A stretch of DNA of 64,000 nt from assembly GCF_964019385.1 (NCBI RefSeq), contig NC_088653.1, forward strand, positions 13,857,154-13,921,153. The letters run 5' to 3'. Under the pieces are notes generated by a model. The model saw nothing but the letters and a program-made list of their open reading frames with translations, did not search any database and was not told where the DNA came from. A program made the translations under genes and the position numbers. Numbering within the stretch: position 1 is the stretch's first letter; every line of letters starts with the position of its first letter. This document shows positions 31,751 through 43,040 of this stretch, piece by piece. This DNA is from Sycon ciliatum. Lineage: Eukaryota; Porifera; Calcarea; Leucosolenida; Sycettidae.

Positions 31751-31876
31751 GGTTGACCACCCATGTCTCAAACCGGCGGGTCAACCACATTGTGGCCCGG
31801 CAACTTCAAACGGGAACACACCGATACAACAGACACAGTTGACCACCCATGCCTCAAACCGGCGGGTCAACCACAC
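31751..31876. repeat. Two tandem hairpin-forming repeats
   Basis: Two near-identical ~37-bp elements 86 bp apart. Each begins GGTTGACC or AGTTGACC and ends GGGTCAACCA, so each can fold into a hairpin with an ~8-bp stem. They lie on the 3' side of the DIRS remnant and may be its terminal sequence. Confidence 0.6.
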
Positions 31877-32100
31877 AACAACATACAGGTGTCACAACAC
31901 TGAGACAGTACAGCACAACACTAAGAGGCAAATGTATTTGACCCTCCCAAAATACAGTGTTCACGACCAAGCATTTCTCACGGCATCGCTCATTAGCATA
32001 ACTTCCTACAAATAACCATGGCAAACCCCTAAGTGATACCCACAGAGCCACACCGGCACAAGGACTGAACAACAAGCGGACGGCACGACACTGTACAACA

Positions 32101-32448
32101 CTACAAATGTACCTCACCTCTGTTCTCAACACCACATGGGCGTGGGCTGTTCCAGTCTTTGCTGCTAGCCATTGCACAGAGGGCATGCCGGCTGCACGCC
32201 TGACACAGTGCACGGCACATGGCTGCTTCATACACACTTGTACTCTGGTGAGCCATGAGTGTGGCCCCGCCAATGCGCACAGAATGGGAGCTCACCTGGT
32301 TGCAGTTGAGGATCTTAGTCGAGCAAACTCGGGAGAAGTAGCTGCCGTCGACGAACACAAACACTGGCCGTGAGCTGCCAGCAGTAGCAGTCAGGGACCG
32401 GAACTCGGCCATAGCCGAAACTGGGTACATCAGATTATGTGTGCGCAA
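32101..32448 (-). pseudogene. DIRS-type tyrosine recombinase C-terminus
   Basis: Contains SSHSVRIGGATLMAHQ, which corresponds to the H-x-x-R box (HSFRIGAAT) of tyrosine recombinases carried by DIRS/Ngaro retroelements. It lies downstream, on the same strand, of the RT-RNase H remnant, the expected order. The open frame starts in unrelated sequence, and the catalytic tyrosine region after the box is not recognisable. Confidence 0.65.
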
Positions 32449-32498
32449 ATACCGAGCTTAAAGGCATGAGTCGCTCATGAGATCATTGCTGGCAGCAA

Positions 32499-33010
32499 TC
32501 AGAGCGGCGAGTTCAGAGGAGGAGTTGGCACCAGGCATTGGTTGGCTGTGGAAGCCAGTTCTCGGAAGCGAGTAATCACAATAGGTTCATGCTGCATCTC
32601 AGCGGCCCATTGCCCCAAAAACGATTGTCCTTGATAGAAACCGAAGAAGCCAACATCAGAGGCATCCGTGAATAGCTCAAGGTCAGGGGACTTTGAACAC
32701 TCGACATCGTAGAAGAAGGATTGGCCATTCCAGTTTGCGGCAAAGGAGCGTGACCATTCGATATCCAAGTGAGCTTCTGTGTCGATGTGGACTACTGGCT
32801 GAAAAGACAGAGTTGTCCAGCTAAGATACAGGAGTTGACGGATGAAGGTCCTGCCAGGAGGAACCACCTTTGCGGCAAGGACAAGGTTCCGATCAGCGAC
32901 AGCAGTTCCCGCGTTGTGTAGCTAGTGCGCGTGGACTACTCACTCAAAGCCGCTAGAAAGGCAAATAACTTCTGGTCAGGTAGCCCCATCACCTGCTCCA
33001 CGCTGTCGAC
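32499..33010 (-). pseudogene. DIRS-type RT end and RNase H fragment
   Basis: From 33010 down, the minus strand reads LPDQKLFAFLAALSE, a stop, then ELLSLIGTL. After a frame change it reads VVPPGRTFIRQLLYLS, a typical RT-RNase H link, then NWNGQSFF and LELFTDASDVG, the RNase H first-aspartate motif. Stops and frame changes show it is dead. Confidence 0.75.
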
Positions 33011-34303
33011 TTTTATGCCAAGTACCGTCACCATTGTTGCTGGGCCGACCACCTTGCTGAGGTTGTCGAAGACCTGCCGAACCGTTGCTTTCAGTTGAAC
33101 TCATTCCATTGACCATCAAGCACACGAACATAAGCACCTTGTATAGTGCAGCATACTGGTTGTTGTGCTGGCCTGCACAGCTATCAGGAATAGTTTTACC
33201 CAGAATGACTGGGTTGATGATTTCTCTCTGAGATAGGGTAATGCCACGTGCACAGCAGATGTGGTGCATAACGAACGCACAGTGAGCATAAAATCTTCAT
33301 ATCCACATCAAAGGCCACAAGCGTTTCACAACCACACCTGATACGTAGATGATCAACGATCGTCCCCGCACTCAACGTCGCTCCACCAGTAGTAGCATGT
33401 TACAAACCACCATCGTACGTTGTCCATGTAAATGCCTCTGCTCCTTGTCTACTTCTTTGGCTAGGTATTTTGACAGGTAATCACAGCCATTTCTGAGTTG
33501 GCGTCAACGCCACTCGCCATGTCAAGGCTTATAACTGAAGGAACACAACCTTGGGTCACTTTGACTAACTCGATGACAGAAATTGTTGACAAGGAAGTTG
33601 CTATGCTGACACGAGGCAGGGCAAAGCGGCCACGCAAGATTTATTTTTTCATCCACCATTTTTGGAAAAAATATTGTTTATTCAAGTACCGGGTGATGAA
33701 CCCGTGACAAAACACGTGCATGCGTGGGCTAACTTGGCTTTGCTGCTCAAAGCCGTCATTTAACCTCTCTGCCTGCCTGGCTTTAGTGCCAACTCACTAC
33801 AGGTTAATGCATTCACATCTAACACACCGTCAACGCAAACCCTATATTGACTACGTATATAGTGAATGCATTGACGGAAGATATTCAGACCAATGCAGCG
33901 TAGGAGTGATGCTAGTCGTCACGAGCTCCAAGAGTGAAAGATAAGGCAAAAAAGTCACAGGCTAATGTATCAAGGGATTTACAACAACCTCAACAGTGCC
34001 CTAACTGCATATGACTCGACAGTGTGTGCTGAGGTTGAACGTGCATGCACATCAGTTGCATCACACCATAATGATAAATTGTCCAGTTTCGGGCAACCTC
34101 TTTTTTGGACGCGATAATCCTGTGTACGCATATTTATCTGCTAGATATCAGAAACTGCAACGATTCTCAAAAGGTTTATAACACAACGGGAGATATTTAA
34201 AAATGAAAGAAGTTCATGAGAATAATTTTTCTACTGCATAAGAGTAAAAGCAAATCAATCACCTTAGATGAAAGCTCGGTTTTATTGTTCCAAAAATCTG
34301 TGA
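33011..34303. other. Unassigned DIRS-flanking DNA, then spacer and 3' flank of copy 6
   Basis: 33011-33720 may hold decayed DIRS sequence upstream of the RT (minus), but I cannot identify a domain. From about 33740 it is array spacer matching 50930-51415, ending with an AATAAA (minus) about 25 bp past the copy 6 stop. Confidence 0.45.
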
Positions 34304-35287
34304 TCATGGTTTGGGGGAAAGACATGTTGTACCATAGTTGGCAATCAGAGATTCTCGAAATTCTTCATCTGATGTCAAATACCAAGTAGGAGGACAAACT
34401 ACATCAATCGATAATCCGCTTCCATTCGCATGGGAATGGCTCCAATTCCACAAAAGGTTAATCCTGTAGAACATGAAGTGTGGCATAAAGGATTGAAAGT
34501 CAGCTATAATATTAAGGCAAAATACGCGTGCAGAAACCACTAATCTTGTGCATAGCTCACATCCAGCAATATCTATCGTAAACTCTTTACACCAACCATT
34601 TCGCTTTTCTATCAGAAAGGCTATGACATAAACGACAAACTTTCTGACATTTTCAATTGGGAATCTCGAACTCGAGCCTAACAGTACGCAATCGTGTATG
34701 CACTTTATATTGAAACATGAAATAATGCTTGGGTAGCAGACTTCACTACTGAAGTATAATTCCTCACTGCTCCATCCAGAACCAACCCAGCTATAAGTGC
34801 ACCTCCTAGCTTGATTTTCGGGGTATATTCTGTGAATACAATTCAGTAATGACTCCTGGTACAGATGACTGGGTGTGATCGTCTCCAATGATGATCCGCT
34901 TACTACTTTGACATCAATAATCTCTCTAGATCCTTTGACATCTGGTGTTCGCCAGAAACAAAGCTTCTCGACAACTTTAGCCGCCCAATGGCTAGGACAA
35001 TCGATAACTGTTATCCAGAGATCTTCATGACAAGCTAAATGAAGACTATCCAGTGCACGCACGAAGTTCTCTTCAGCTACACCATCAAATGGCTGCGAAG
35101 CACTGCTGCAATCTCCGATATTGATGACTATACACGGGCAACGGCATCGGTCGTGAGTGGTATAGCTCTCCAATAGTAAAGTGGGACCTAATTTCAAATT
35201 CAAAACTTGCTGAATCGGAACATTCTCGTCATAATCATGATAAGAAGCGTGTTTTTCGACAGTAAAATCTATTTCTATATTGATCAT
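34304..35287 (-). CDS. Unrecognised multicopy family protein, copy 6 (intact, 327 aa)
   Basis: The start is MINIEIDF (V to I), then LLLESYTTHDRCRC, VAEENFVRALDSLHL, IDCPSHWAAKVVEKL, AGCELCTRLVVSARVF, DFQSFMPHFMF and CLSPKP. It is the intact sister of the broken copy 8. The upstream palindrome has decayed here (TCCTTCGAACGT at 35364-35375), so either the site is dispensable or this copy is poorly expressed. A canonical AATAAA follows the stop on the minus strand. Confidence 0.7.
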   Translation of the reverse strand: MINIEIDFTVEKHASYHDYDENVPIQQVLNLKLGPTLLLESYTTHDRCRCPCIVINIGDCSSASQPFDGVAEENFVRALDSLHLACHEDLWITVIDCPSHWAAKVVEKLCFWRTPDVKGSREIIDVKVVSGSSLETITPSHLYQESLLNCIHRIYPENQARRCTYSWVGSGWSSEELYFSSEVCYPSIISCFNIKCIHDCVLLGSSSRFPIENVRKFVVYVIAFLIEKRNGWCKEFTIDIAGCELCTRLVVSARVFCLNIIADFQSFMPHFMFYRINLLWNWSHSHANGSGLSIDVVCPPTWYLTSDEEFRESLIANYGTTCLSPKP

Positions 35288-35399
35288 ATTCTCGCTAATT
35301 GCTAGGATAACACCAGCTTCATAAAAACTTGTCAGGGGTTGTGATGGACTCAGTTTCTATGAATCCTTCGAACGTGACCGACCAGATTTCAGCTGCTCT

Positions 35400-36782
35400 G
35401 CTCTTTCAAATGAACCTGATGAACACTGACTGCTACTCTTTAGAAACCAAGTACTTATCGGTGAAAACAAAGATGATTGATTATCTACAACTCTGTCTTA
35501 GCTCTTGTTTAGATTAAATGTGATAGCTAAAACTTGTTATACGCGAAATCAGGCAAGTGCGAGTAAAAATGCTTACTTTCGGTGTCCAGGTTACGTTCGG
35601 TGTTCAGGTTGATTAATGTTCAATGCCTGTTGTGACAAATCTTGTAGGAAAGATTGTCGCAAAGTAACAAACTTGTGAGAAATTTAGCCATACGCTCTAC
35701 ACCGAAGATATCAAATCCAGCCGCACCAGTCGAAACCGTGAAAATTTCACGCCGTCTCTGCGGGGCGAGTGCTGGGGGATGATTGCTTACAATTGTAATG
35801 GGAAGAGAAACAACTCGTCGTTAGTCGATAAGGAGGTGGTTGTGGAGTCGGAACGTGCATCATTTAGTATCATCTAGTACTGCTCAGTGGTGCTACGAAT
35901 TTTCTCGGGAATAAAAATTCAGTTGAAGCGCGTGTATTCGCCGAAGATGGTGCTAAGGTGCAAACCGACTCCCACGTTGAATCTCTACAAACCTCTTTGG
36001 CGGTACAGCACGTCTAGAGCACGTCTAGAGAAAATGATGTGATCGTCAGCGCTTCAGCCTGTTCCTTGCAGTGTGGTGAGTGGCAAAACGTGGTTGTATC
36101 GAGGGGACGTGAGTGAGGGTTGGCGACAAACTCGAAATTAAGCGCTGTGCCCGATCTCAACCAGCCACAAAATAACAGCGTACGGTGGTAGAGTGGTAAA
36201 GTGACTTGCTAAAATATAAGTGATGTCCAGAAACAGAAACAGAAACCAGTTATGGCCAGCAGACAGAGACGCGCGTTGACTGGAACGTCTGAGACGGAAT
36301 TTATCAGTGCCAATGCAAGGCAGTCGGCTGCCGACTCCCTACCTAGGAGCATAGGCGGGGTGGGAGTGTTTTGGGTGCCAAAGCTCCCTTTACTTGCTCG
36401 GGAATAACAATTCAGTTGAAGCGCGTGTATTCGCCGAAGATGTTGCTAAGGTGCAAACCGACTCCCACGTTGAATCTCTACAAACCTTTTTGGCGATACA
36501 GCACCTCTAGAGAAAACGGTGTGATGGTCAGCGCTGCAGCCTGTCCTTTGCAGTGTGGTGAGTAACACCTTAAGGTTTTAGCGAGGGAACATGGGCGAGG
36601 GTTCGCGACAAACTCCAATTTAACCCTCATTCCATGTTGACTTTTCCTCCATTCCCAGTATAGTGGGATCCTTTTGCACTCCAGGAACGTTTTGGGTGGT
36701 ATTCCTGCAAGCTCTCCGTTTTCGGTATTTTTTGCTTTGTTCCCTTCCCATGTGAAAAGAATTCGGGTGGACACACCCATTC
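35400..36782. repeat. 5' flank of copy 6 and partially duplicated spacer
   Basis: The family 5' flank, then the spacer block GGAATAA.AATTCAGTTGAAG twice in tandem (35905-36340 and 36395-36605). The PLE-LINE-DIRS block begins after this. Bases 36610-36782 precede the left PLE repeat and have no identified relative. Confidence 0.5.
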
Positions 36783-36816
36783 CCATAGCGCTGCACATCA
36801 CATCCGAACCAGTTCC

Positions 36817-36862
36817 GTTATTTTTACAACGTTTCGGCACTTGGCCATCGTCAGGTAATAAC
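36817..36862 (-). ncRNA. Candidate hammerhead ribozyme in left PLE repeat
   Basis: Minus strand: GTTATT, AC, core CTGACGA, short stem II GGC/GCC with one extra U, GAAA, a one-pair stem III, triplet GTA, then AATAAC closing stem I. Core bases are right, but stem III is minimal and stem I has two unpaired bases next to the core. Minimal hammerheads of this kind are known from PLE repeats. Confidence 0.55.
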
Positions 36863-37021
36863 AATGAATACCGTGGAAGCCACACAAGAGCAGTATATTC
36901 GCAGAGTGTAGCGCCAAAAAAGATGCGAATTATGTCACCTAGTATGCAGAAGGGGGGACAGAGAGAGAGAAAAGGCGCAACTAGCACATCACCAAGGAGA
37001 AGCAGCAGAAGGTAGCGCATT

Positions 37022-37571
37022 GTGCTCTCGCCTCGCGCCTCAATCGATAAAGTACATCAAGCAGTGAATAAAGCAATCAGAAAGTATAAAATCCCGGTTA
37101 GAGTCGTATATGAGCACACTGGTAGCCTGAGGCGCACATTGTGTCGCTCCGCCCTCGTTCCTACTCTATGTGTCAAGGCTGCAAATCCGCTACAACCGAA
37201 AAAGAGAGGTCGCCCAAAGGGGCCGTGTATCTCGTGTATATCCGGGGCACAGGATGCAGAAGAATGTTGTATATCAGCTGAAGTGCAAAGAATGTCCGGA
37301 ACAATATGTTGGTGAGACTTGCCGCTTTCTGGAAACTCGCCTGGAAGAACATAATGGTGAGGAAAGACGCCAGGAACTCGGCAAGCCATGGGGCCAACAT
37401 TTTCGTACCACTCACCCTGGATGTAAACTTAACTATGGGCAAAGTACATTCTCTGCAGTTGAAGTAATAGGAAGAGAGCCTGATCGAGCCCGTCGCAAAT
37501 TGCGCGAGGCGATTGAGATTCGTGATGCCAAGCCCCATGTGAATATAAGCACCGGATGGGATTTGTTGTGA
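37022..37571 (+). pseudogene. Penelope-like GIY-YIG endonuclease domain
   Basis: The first part, in one frame, reads KIPVRVVYEHTGSLRRTL. After a frameshift the main frame (37170-37571) reads NVVYQLKCKECPEQYVGET, CRFLETRLEEH, then WGQHFRTTHPGC, RKLREAIEIRDAKPHVNI and ends GWDLL. VVY and YVG are the GIY and YIG strands, followed by the catalytic arginine region and a downstream glutamate. The REAIEIR...N ending is typical of PLE endonucleases. The reverse transcriptase that should precede it is missing. Confidence 0.82.
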
Positions 37572-38096
37572 ATTCTCTCAGCTTCCCCTGCTGCTACTTC
37601 AATATCACTGAATAATTATAATATGAGGCGGGTCACTCAAATCCATTCTGTTCATGATGCCTCGTCGCGTCCCTGGTGGTAACAGTTTGGCATGGAAGTT
37701 TAACCTCATAGTGCATTGACTCATGGGGCTCCGTGCTCCCCTGCTGTGCTAGAATTAACACCATAATTATTTGGCATGTGCCCTCACTTCGTAGAGCACA
37801 ACGGCGCGCTCTTCTTCTCCGTGATGTGCACAGTTGCACCTTCTCTCTCCCCCCCCCCCTCTCTGTATAGAGGTGACATAGCTCGCATCATTTTTTTTTG
37901 GCGCTACACTCTGCGTAACGCCATTCACAGAGCACAATGCGCGCTACCTTCTGCTGCTTCTCCTTCGTGATGTGCTAGTTGCGCCTTTTCTTTCTCTCTG
38001 TCCCCCCTTCTGCATACTAGGTGACATAATTCGCATCTTTTTTGGCGCTACACTCTGCGTATATACTGCTCTTGTGTGGCTTCCACGGTATTCATT

Positions 38097-38142
38097 GTTA
38101 TTACCTGACGATGGCCACGTGCCGAAACGTTGTAAAAATAAC
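38097..38142 (+). ncRNA. Candidate hammerhead ribozyme in right PLE repeat
   Basis: The inverted partner of the left copy: GTTATT at 38097-38102, CTGACGA at 38105-38111, GAAA at 38124-38127, GTA ending at 38134, AATAAC at 38137-38142. It differs from the left copy at one base in the stem II loop (CAC versus CAA). Confidence 0.55.
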
Positions 38143-38173
38143 GGAACTGGTTCGGATGTGATGTGCAGCGCTA

Positions 38174-41100
38174 TGGAGCCAGACTCATTCTATGACATTC
38201 CAGATTACACACTCTACAGACAGGACAGAACAGAAACGATGGGTGGAGGTGTTGCTTTATACATACATGCCCCTACCTGCCACAAACGCCTAACAACAGT
38301 CGTCATGCCAAGCTTTCAGTCACTGTGGGTAGAGCTTACACTCTCAGATCGTACAGTCACCGTGGGATGCACGTATCGACCACCAAACTCTGATCCGAAT
38401 TTATTCTGCCGCGAACTTGAATTGTGTCTCGGGAAATGTAACACCACAGCGCCATTCATCCTCCTCGGCGACCTAAATTCCAAGAACAGCTCTTGGTTGC
38501 ATTTTGATGTCACAGACAGAGCTGGTGACGCACTTAGCTATCTTATCGATGCATATGGTTTCCATCAGCATGTAAACTTTGCCACCCACATCTGCCGAGG
38601 CTATCTAAATTCGTGCCTCGATCTAGTCATCTCCAATCTCCCTCCGGAGGAGGTCACACTTTCTTCCAGAGCACCGCTTGGGTGTTCAGATCACGTAGCA
38701 ATCCAGGGAACTATCTCCATGCAGCCACCAGCAGATGAGCGTGGCAGACGTAACCTGCCACTTTGGACCTGGAACTGGAATTCAGAGAACGTTGGCGCCC
38801 TGAGAGAAGCGCTAGCGTATACTCAACTCTTGCCACCCGACATTGACTTGCCGTCATATTCGCTGACCGAACTGTGGTCGCTCTGCGGTGACACTCTGCT
38901 TCGCACCGCACACCAGTTCTGAACTCAACTCCGGTTGACTAGATCATCTGCAGTGTCTCAAAAACGCCCATGGATGACGCCTGATCTGCTAAATAATATC
39001 CGTACAAAGCACAGGTTATACAGGAAATACCTCCGGACACGGACGGCTGAAGACTGGGACCAGTTCACAACTCAGCGAAACAAGACAACAACTCTTCTCC
39101 GCAGCGCCAAGTCCAAATTCGTTCATAAATCAGCCAATGCCGACAACCACTGTGACCAAACCCATACCAACCGCCCAAACCTCTACAAACTTATGAAGAC
39201 CCTTCGAATTTCACCAAGAAAGGAAATGCCAGCTTTGAACCATGATGGCAGGAAGCTCACATCGAACTTAGAGCAGGCAGAAGCATTCAACAGCTTCTTC
39301 ATTTCAGAAAGCAAGAAGTCCGTCTCAGTTGACAACGAGCCAGTCCCCGACATCCTTCTACCAACATCCGGCGAGAGAGAGCTTGCCCAAATCACCACCA
39401 CACCCGCCGAGGTAGAACAGCTCCTAGGAGCCCATAATCCTTGCAAAGCCCCTGGGTTTGACGACATCCCAACAACACTCCTCAAGACCACGGCGCGTGA
39501 GCTGTCGCCGTCACTCTCCCGACTTTTCAATGAGTCATTTCGGAGAGGTGAACAACCACAGGACTGGCGTGATGCCACTGTGAGCCCACTATACATGAAA
39601 GCCGAACGGTCATTGGTAACAAACTACCTATATCACTTCTCAGCGTTATCAGTAAAGTGCAGGAGAGGATCGTCCACAAGCGACTCTACAAGCACGTCAC
39701 ACCCTTCCTCCCAGTGGATCAATCCGGTTTTCGTGCCAATGATATCACCGAACTCCAGCTCGCCAGACTCGTGCACGAGGTTTCCGAGAGCCGAGATAAA
39801 GGTCTTTCCGTCACAGCTTGCTTTTTTGATCTCTCGAAGGCTTTCGACAGAGTCTGGCACGCCGGTCTCCTCAAGAAACTGCAACACCTCGGCCTGAAAG
39901 ATACCGCCCTGCAATGGATGGTCAGCTACCTCACCCATCGCCGTCAACGTGTTCGTGTCGGCGACGCCTTCAGTGAATGGCAAGCCATACCAGCAGGGGT
40001 GCCCCAAGGATCCGTTCTAGGCCCCCTGCTGTTCTTGATCTACACCATTGACCTGCCCTCTGCCTGCACCAACTCGAACACAAAGTGCAGCCAATTTGCA
40101 GATGACACGGCGCTCATCGCAACACACCAGAGCCGTTTGACATCGGAGTTGTCCCTGCAGTCAGCCGTTTCAGCTGCCTCAACCTGGCTGCGCAGATGGC
40201 ACCTCCTCGTCAATGCCTCAAAGACCGTTACCTTGTCGTTCACACCAAACAACCAACTCAACATCACTCTTAATGGCACACCCCTAAAGCAAGTCAAAGA
40301 ACACCGTCACCTTGGAATCATACTACAAAACAACCTCGAATGGAACTCACATGTCACGCACATAATAAACAAATCCAAAAAACTCCTTCACCAACTTCGT
40401 AAAACACGAGGCCAACTTAACACCCCCAGTCTGCTCGCAATCTACACCGCCTACATTCGCCCGGTTATAGAGTACGGCAATCTCGTGTTATCCAACACCA
40501 CCCGCACACAGAAGGACCAATTAGAACGCCTTCAGAGACGAGCAGCCCGTATCTGCCTGCGGATCCCCCTTTTTGCACCAGTCCATCACAGCTCACTTCT
40601 TCATCATCTCCAACTCCCCACATTAGTCTCCCGGCTACTCTTACGACAGGTTACTCTTGCCCACAACATCAAGTCCATCCGCGCTCCCCTTCACCTGCAA
40701 CAGCCTCACCTTGCACGACCAATCACAGAGCAGCCATATGCACTACGACACATGAGAACATACACATTGAGAACATCACACACATACCGACACACCAACT
40801 CACCCATCAACATAAAAAAATAAAAAAAAATAAAATAAATTTCACGGTTCGCGTGAGACTCGGCTTGAAGCCGAGTTTTCCGCATCCGCCGTGGGAACGC
40901 CACCACCCTCTAGGATCAAAGGCGCAGATGCAGCGCCTAAACGGTGGGAGGTGAGTAGATCAGACCCACCACCAAGTGGTCAAAGACCGAAATCCCATTA
41001 GCTGCATCCATGAACCCATCAACATATCCCTTCACAATTTCAACCAACTACCCCCCGACCTGCGTGAAACAAATAGCAAGCATGCGTTTAAATCAATGGC

Positions 41101-41290
41101 GTCTAGCCTCATTCTATCATCCATATGCTCCTGTAGTAGCTCACACTGTACCCCATCGTGACCCCATCCCCCTGCAATGTGTTGGTTTCCTTACTTGCTA
41201 GACTGATTTTATATGATTCTGGACTGATTTGAATCATATTATCTTCCTTATTGGCCATGGGCCATCGTGGAAATAAAGAATAACAATAAC
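38174..41290 (+). mobile_element. LINE with endonuclease and RT, 5' truncated, interrupted
   Basis: Starts in mid-endonuclease (YTLYRQDRTETMGGGVALY), then ILLGDLNSKN and GCSDHVAIQG, an in-frame TGA at 38920-38922, then PWMTPDLLNN and NPCKAPGFDDIPTTLL. A frameshift occurs near 39620. RT continues with FFDLSKAFDRVWHAGLL, GVPQGSVLGPLLFLIY, the catalytic FADDTAL, and EHRHLGIILQNNLEWN. The C-terminus resumes after a 199-bp insertion (40815-41013) with NQLPPDLRETNSKHAFKSM. The 3' end has AATAAA and an AATAAC repeat tail at 41272-41295. It is CR1/Jockey-like in style. Confidence 0.85.
40815..41013. mobile_element. 199-bp structured insertion with 13-bp target duplication
   Basis: Flanked by ACCCATCAACATA at 40802-40814 and 41014-41026; its removal rejoins the LINE frame. 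It begins with an A-rich run and contains three hairpins: TCACG/CGTGA (40842-40856), ACTCGGCTT/AAGCCGAGT (40858-40876) and GGCGC/GCGCC (40921-40937). There is no coding capacity and no hammerhead core. The A-rich end is on the left of the plus strand, odd for a SINE in either orientation. Confidence 0.72.
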
Positions 41291-41294
41291 AACT

Positions 41295-42325
41295 CTGCTG
41301 CTTTGGCTGCAGCTCCCGCGATTGTACATATTTCTCCCTGCACTTCACGTTCTACTGATTTCACAAGCGCATGTCCTGCTGCCCACACACCCCTCTCTGT
41401 TTCTCGCTTCGAATCACTGCTCCGTAACCACCCTGACAGTTCATTGGCTTCGTATGTTATTAACGGCCTCCACTGCGGCTTTGACATTGGCTTTACCGGC
41501 AACCGCATAACTAACCAGCACTCGTCCAACCTCTCATCAACATTCCAGCACTCTGCATTTGTGTCTGCACAGCTCACCGCTTCCTGCAACGCCGGCTACA
41601 CGGCTGGCCCATTTGATTCGCCCCCATTCCCATTCATGTACTGCTCTGGCATTGGCGCCGTTCCGAAAAAGAATGGCAAGCTACGCTTGATACACCACCT
41701 GTCCAGCCCTGCCGGCTCCAGCGTTAACGACGGGATCCCTGCCGAGCCTTTCTCTTTGCAGTACATCAGCATTGATGAAGCCATTAACATCATTATGTCC
41801 TCCCCGTCTCCTGTCTATCTCTCTAAATTCGATGTGAAGAGCGCTTTTCGTCAGCCCACAGGATTGGCATCTTCTCGGCATCCTGTGGCAGGGGAAGTAC
41901 TACTACGACCGTGTCTTGCCATTTGCCCTAATTTGCTGCATTTCCTGGACGACTACTTGTGCGTGAGCGTGGGCCAGGCAGTGGCGAATCGGCAGCTGGC
42001 CATTCTTCTCCGTGCATTCTCATACCTCGGAGTCCCGCTCGCGCCTGCGAAGGTGGAAGGCCCGTCTCGTACCCTGACATTCCTGGGCATTATCCTGGAT
42101 TGTGAGAAGATGGAAGCCCGGCTCCCTGATGACAAATTGGCTGACATCAAGTGCCTGTTGACTGCAGCGAGCATCAACCCCACCATGTCTAAACACGAAC
42201 TCGAATCTCTTCTGGGGAAACTCTATACTTCGCTGCAAGAGTCATCGTACCCGGCCGGACATTTATGCGGCGCCTGTGGTCTATTTGCAGTCGCTACCAG
42301 CAGCCTCACTACCGCATCAGTCTGA
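41295..42325 (+). pseudogene. DIRS-type reverse transcriptase, frameshifted
   Basis: Reads HCGFDIGFTGNR, GPFDSPPFPFMYCSGIGAVP, KKNGKLRLIHHLSSPAGSSV and YLSKFDVKSAFRQ. Then a frameshifted stretch follows whose alternative frame gives DWHLLGILWQGKYYYDRVLP. After that comes the catalytic FLDDYLCV, FLGIILDCEKMEARLP and ELESLLGKL. The order is that of DIRS-group RT. The segment between the frameshift and FLDD is shorter than usual, so an internal deletion is likely. Confidence 0.8.
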
Positions 42326-42864
42326 CTACCGAGTGCCAGGAAGATATCCAATGGTGGCTACGGATCCTGGAACAATGGAACGGAAAATCATTCTTCCTGT
42401 TCCCAGATTGGACACCATCTCCAGACTGGGAGCTGTTCACTGATGCCATTGGCACCCTGGGCTGGGGCGCATTCAACAGCGGCCGCGGGCTTCAAGGGAC
42501 CTGGTCGCCTGAGAAACTCGCTCACAGCATTGAGTGGAAGGAGCTATACACGTTAGTCACAGCGTGCTGCACGTGGGACAAGGAATGGCGCCAGCTTCGT
42601 ATCACAGTGCACTGTGACAACAAGGCGGTGGTAGATTGCATCCGCTCCGGCACATCCAAGTCACCGCCAGTGATGACCCTGATCAGGGAGCTGTTCTTTG
42701 TGTGCGCCCGCTTCAATTTCACCGTCGCTGCTGCTCACATTGCTGGCCAGTCGAACTGCATTTCCTATTCGCTGTCTCGTTTCCGCATGGAGGAATTCCG
42801 GCGTCTCGCCCCAGCTGCTCAAGCACAACCAGACCGAGCAGTGCTGCCATTCCAGCCGAAGTAA
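42265..42864 (+). pseudogene. DIRS-type RNase H domain
   Basis: Overlaps the RT frame. Reads QWWLRILEQWNGKSFF, WELFTDAIGTLGWGAF, HSIEWKELYTLV, VHCDNKAVVDCIRSGTSKS and AAAHIAGQSNCISYSLSRF. The last motif is normally ADALSRF, so the final catalytic aspartate appears lost. No tyrosine recombinase follows before the terminal repeats. Confidence 0.75.
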
Positions 42865-43040
42865 TATAGCCTTGACATACAGGTACCGATTGTCATTGCT
42901 AAATTGCCGTATTGAGAACCTGCGGAGGATTTCATCCATCTGCATGCCTACCTTTATCCATCTCGTGCCTTAATCACTTGTTCTTAGCTCTCGTGCATTG
43001 GTGGTGAACGCTTGCTGGGGTGCCGTGTGCTGGTTTTCTG

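Larger units (their letters stand above)
36783..38176 (+). mobile_element. Penelope-like element remnant with inverted terminal repeats
   Basis: The left arm 36783-37028 and the right arm 37930-38176 are inverted copies of each other (~246 bp). A further partial direct copy of the right arm lies at 37793-37917. Between them is a GIY-YIG endonuclease fragment; the RT is gone. Inverted and tandem terminal repeats are characteristic of Penelope elements. A LINE is joined at 38174-38176. Confidence 0.82.

Noticed and set aside
40858-40880. Bacterial-type intrinsic terminator (9-bp stem followed by T run)
   Set aside because: The context is an insertion in a eukaryotic LINE with A-rich edge and target duplication; a hairpin of this insert is the simpler reading.
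40921-41000. Hammerhead in the 199-bp insertion (GGTC AAA GACC followed by GAAA)
   Set aside because: The stem and GAAA are present, but no CTGANGA core precedes them, so the motif is incomplete.
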